Below the pieces are notes generated by a model, which was given only the letters and a program-made list of their open reading frames with translations, made no database searches and was not told the origin of the DNA. The translations under genes and the position numbers were made by a program. A stretch of 64,000 bases of DNA from G963664115 sp965263045 (GTDB lineage Bacteria > Acidobacteriota > Terriglobia > 20CM-2-55-15): positions 3,062 through 67,061 of the forward strand of contig CBDHGK010000023.1 of NCBI GenBank assembly GCA_965263045.1. The letters are read 5' to 3'. Position 1 is the first letter of the stretch; each line of letters begins with the position of its first letter. Below, one piece after another: positions 61,326 to 64,000 of the stretch.

Positions 61326-62221
61326 GGTAGTGAGTTCCCGCCCAGGCCGGCCGGGATCTGAAAGCCGCCGTACATGAATTGGATTCTCTGATCGGCCGCC
61401 GCGGCTATGGTCGCCTGTTCCTCGGCCCACTGCGCTTCAAGAGCGGCACGATCGGCCAGCCGCCGCGCCTCGGCCTCTCGCCGCGCCACTTCTGCGTTGT
61501 AGGCTGCGGCCGCGGCTGCCGAAGCGTCCATAGCTTCCATCTGCGCCAGTGCTGTAGTGAGCTGTCCTTGAGATAGATTTCCGGCAAGGATCGCTTGTTG
61601 CAGCGCCGTGTCGGAAACATTGTTTTGCCCCGCTACGGTGTCGATCTTGTCCTGGACCTCAACCGCAGTCGCCGCAAGTGAGGCCGCGGCATCGGCCCGC
61701 GCATGTGCCAGGACAATGCTGCGATCGGCGTAGTCGCGCCGGCGCTGAAAGACGGCCACCGCTCGATCGGCGCTGCCCGGGTAGACGTTCCGAATATCGG
61801 CCTCGGTGACGGTGTCCGCCTCTCCCAACACGTCGCGCCAGCTCTCACTGAGCGATGTGCCGTCACTCAGTTCTGTCAGTGCCGTCACGAGGCTCCCGGC
61901 CTGGCCGGTGAAATCCGAATGCCAGTCGCGCGTGGTGTTGAGCAGGTCGGTGGGCACGGCAACGAGATCGGCGATGGGGTCTGTAATTGCGCCGATCTGT
62001 CCCAGAGCGGATTCTTTCAGATGCTCGAACTGCCCGGTGAGTTGGTCGATATGGGCCGTCATGCGTGTGAGGGCCGTAAGCTGATTAGTAATCTGTGTGC
62101 CCTGGTTGACGATCATCACGAGGTAGGCGGCCACGCCGCCATCTTGGGCGGTGACAGTCTCGAAACCCCCGCTCCCGATCAAGGCAACGATTGCAAAGAG
62201 GACAATGAGTGTTTTCTTCAT
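61322..62221 (-). CDS. VirB5/TrbJ-like protein 2 of 3
   Basis: 299 residues, ATG 62221 with AGGAGC upstream. Signal peptide MKKTLIVLFAIVALIGSGGF, cleavage near VTAQD. LVAVPTDLLNTTRDWHSDFT is shared closely with copy 1; EADTVTEADIRNVYPGSADR and the C-terminal 60 residues are shared with both copies. The middle (NNVSDTALQQAILAGNLSQG) is unique. It overlaps copy 1 by stop/start codons. Confidence 0.75.
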   Translation of the reverse strand: MKKTLIVLFAIVALIGSGGFETVTAQDGGVAAYLVMIVNQGTQITNQLTALTRMTAHIDQLTGQFEHLKESALGQIGAITDPIADLVAVPTDLLNTTRDWHSDFTGQAGSLVTALTELSDGTSLSESWRDVLGEADTVTEADIRNVYPGSADRAVAVFQRRRDYADRSIVLAHARADAAASLAATAVEVQDKIDTVAGQNNVSDTALQQAILAGNLSQGQLTTALAQMEAMDASAAAAAAYNAEVARREAEARRLADRAALEAQWAEEQATIAAAADQRIQFMYGGFQIPAGLGGNSLP

Positions 62222-62252
62222 TGGGGATGCTCCTTGATGAATGTGCTGGTCG

Positions 62253-63107
62253 TTAGTTCCCGCCCAGGCCGGCCGGGATCTGAAAGCCGCCGTACATGGA
62301 CTGGATTCTCTGGTCGGCCGCGGCGGCTATGGTTGCCTGTTCCTCGGCCCACTGCGCTTCAAGAGCGGCGCGATCGGCCAGCCGCCGAGAGGCGATCTGC
62401 CGCCGCGCCACTTCTGCGTTGTAGGCATCCGCCGCCTGGGCGGCTGCCTGGTGAGAGCGAAGGTTAGAAAGCGCGACGAGTAAGCGCGCCCGAGTGAGCG
62501 CGGCAGCCACTTGAGTTTGTGCAAGAGCCGTGCGGGTGACGCTGTTGCGTGCTTCAAGATCCGCAACAGCGGCCTGGGCCGCGTCCAAAGCATCCGTAAG
62601 TGCGGTCGAGGCATCGGCCCGCGCATGTGCCAGGACGACGCTGCGATCGGCGTAGTCGCGCCGGCGCTGAAAGACGGCCACCGCTGCGTCGGCGCTGCCC
62701 GGGTAGACGTTCCTAATATCGGCCTCGGTGACGGTATCCGCGGCTCCCAACACGTCGCGCCAGTCGGGAAGCGGCGCGGGGGTATTGAGCAGATCGGTGG
62801 GCACGGCGAGTAACTGTTGGTAAGAATCCCTGAACGCGCCGATCATGTTGAGGGTGTCACAGACAACGGCGGCCTCGTTTATAGGGGTTGCTTCGGCGCC
62901 GGTTGCCATGCCCTGCGCTGAACAGTCGAGCCGGGTGAATTGAGTGAGCTGTGCCGTGTATTGAGTGACCCGATTGAGGATCTCCTGAAGCTGAGTGCCG
63001 ATCTGGGTGGCTTGCAGATCCAGGTCGAACTGTGCGCTCGCGCGCGGTGGGATGGCACAGACCACAGTGAGGGTGAGAGAGAAGGCGATCGCGTGTTTCA
63101 TCGTCAT
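62253..63107 (-). CDS. VirB5/TrbJ-like protein 3 of 3
   Basis: 284 residues, ATG 63107 overlapping the virB10 stop. Signal peptide MTMKHAIAFSLTLTVVCAIP, cleavage near ASAQF. The N-terminal 120 residues are unlike copies 1 and 2 and carry two cysteines (LDCSAQ, VVCDTL) that could pair. From AADTVTEADIRNVYPGSADA onward it matches them, including the ending MYGGFQIPAGLGGN. It is the first and most diverged of the tandem copies. Confidence 0.75.
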   Translation of the reverse strand: MTMKHAIAFSLTLTVVCAIPPRASAQFDLDLQATQIGTQLQEILNRVTQYTAQLTQFTRLDCSAQGMATGAEATPINEAAVVCDTLNMIGAFRDSYQQLLAVPTDLLNTPAPLPDWRDVLGAADTVTEADIRNVYPGSADAAVAVFQRRRDYADRSVVLAHARADASTALTDALDAAQAAVADLEARNSVTRTALAQTQVAAALTRARLLVALSNLRSHQAAAQAADAYNAEVARRQIASRRLADRAALEAQWAEEQATIAAAADQRIQSMYGGFQIPAGLGGN

Positions 63108-64000
63108 TGGATTCCCCCAGTCGGCGGCGGCACCGGCGGCACGAGGACATCGCCGGTGAACCAGATTCGCAAGCGGTGGCCGGCGCGAATCGTGATGGTG
63201 GGCAGGCGATTGAGGAAGCGGTCGAGAATCCGCACAGCAGTTTCCCCAAGCCCTTGACTGGCCCCGGCCTGGAAGCCCTGTTGGCCTCCGGCATAGGGGT
63301 TTGAGCCGATCGCGGTGAGCCCGGAAAGGATGCCGACGGCGCCGGCCGCCGCAAACATCGAGAAGTAATGCCTGTTGACTGCGTCCTTGAGCGCGCTTTC
63401 CCCAATCTGGTTGAGGCCATTGAATTGGAGTGAGACGGTGCGGCCGTCGGGCCAGATGATGCGGTGAAAGGCAACGGCGAGGCGCTCCTGATCGGCCCCG
63501 GAAACGGCCTCGACGCTGCCGACAACCCGCGCGCCGCGCGGGATCAAGACCCGTTGACGGTCCGCGGAATAGAAAGGGACCGATACGTTGGCGAGGACCG
63601 GCCCGGGAAAGTCGCCGCTGAGCTGTGTGACCAGGACGGCCTCCAGGAACGATCCTTCATAAATACGGTCCCAACCGGCCGGATCGGAAGGCAGCCCGGC
63701 GACGGGAGTTTCGGTTTCAGGCTGCACGAGGGCCCCGGCAGGGGCCACACCGGCAGGGGCCGGGCCGCCCGCCGCCAGCGCGGGCTGCCCGGTAGCGGCC
63801 CGTTCCCGATCGTTGAGTTCGGTGAGCAATTCGAGAAAGTCTCCGGCCGTCGAGACGGCGTTTTCGGCGGTGACAACGGGAAGGGCGGCCTGGGGAGTGC
63901 CCTGGGCGGCCTGTGCCAGCCTCGAAAGTGCGTCCGGCACTTGCGCCCCCGCCGCTGCGGTAGCGTCCGCCCCCGTTTCGGAGGTCCGGTAGGAGAGCAC
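63104..64000 (-). CDS. virB10: VirB10/TrbI-type protein, N-terminus beyond window edge
   Basis: 298 residues visible, open at the window edge. The C-terminal beta-barrel domain of VirB10 is clear: IYEGSFLEAVLVTQLSGDFP, QRVLIPRGARVVGSVEAVSG and RIIWPDGRTVSLQFNGLNQI. The antenna-like GAVGILSGLTAIGSN and AGHRLRIWFTGDVLVPP follow. VirB10 spans both membranes and gates the channel. The visible N-terminal part is a proline/alanine-rich linker. It heads the visible part of the operon. Confidence 0.92.
   Translation of the reverse strand: MLSYRTSETGADATAAAGAQVPDALSRLAQAAQGTPQAALPVVTAENAVSTAGDFLELLTELNDRERAATGQPALAAGGPAPAGVAPAGALVQPETETPVAGLPSDPAGWDRIYEGSFLEAVLVTQLSGDFPGPVLANVSVPFYSADRQRVLIPRGARVVGSVEAVSGADQERLAVAFHRIIWPDGRTVSLQFNGLNQIGESALKDAVNRHYFSMFAAAGAVGILSGLTAIGSNPYAGGQQGFQAGASQGLGETAVRILDRFLNRLPTITIRAGHRLRIWFTGDVLVPPVPPPTGGIQ

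Overview
The window looks like part of a large, IS-riddled conjugative plasmid (or an integrated relative) of a high-GC proteobacterium, most likely a gammaproteobacterium. Two plasmid-type replication initiators, two iteron/DnaA-box origins, a ParA partition locus and part of a type IV secretion (conjugation) operon all support this. No rRNA, tRNA, CRISPR array or housekeeping operon is visible, and species cannot be told from the sequence.

Layout. (1) 1-14.3 kb is a scrap yard of insertion sequences (IS21, IS1634, IS5/IS903-type, IS1182) lodged in small genes. It also holds relics of IS1-, IS6-, serine- and tyrosine-recombinase genes and two intact outer-membrane barrel proteins. (2) 14.4-42.95 kb is a defence island, read mainly on the minus strand. 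It has a two-gene unit of a thymidine-phosphorylase-like protein plus a 1218-residue kinase/ORC-type ATPase/Rossmann protein. Next come a C5-methylase/GHKL-ATPase/Vsr cassette, then a Tn3-type mini-element, a truncated putative nuclease and a divergent AIPR protein. Last is a seven-gene operon: Xre regulator, endonuclease III-C5 methylase fusion, two GHKL ATPases, Z1 helicase-like ATPase, DUF4420 PD-(D/E)XK-type protein and a second AIPR protein. (3) 43.6-54.2 kb is plasmid maintenance: an IS1182-derived MITE, parA plus a ribbon-helix-helix partner behind palindromic operators, RepA-type initiator 1 with origin 1, an IS1380-type transposase, ORFans, then origin 2 and RepA-type initiator 2. (4) 54.3-64 kb is the transfer operon on the minus strand: VirB10, three tandem VirB5/TrbJ-like proteins, VirB6, VirB8, an unknown protein, VirD4/TraG and VirB11.

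How the parts fit. Each methylase cassette carries its own answer to 5-methylcytosine deamination. The first has Vsr; in the second an endonuclease III-like glycosylase is fused to the methylase itself. The GHKL, Z1, DUF4420 and AIPR proteins are families known from predicted restriction-like conflict systems, and ATGA-type start/stop overlaps link most of them. The phosphorylase/kinase-ATPase pair is the strongest candidate for an undescribed system. Gene functions here are inferred from motifs read by eye; no database search was possible.
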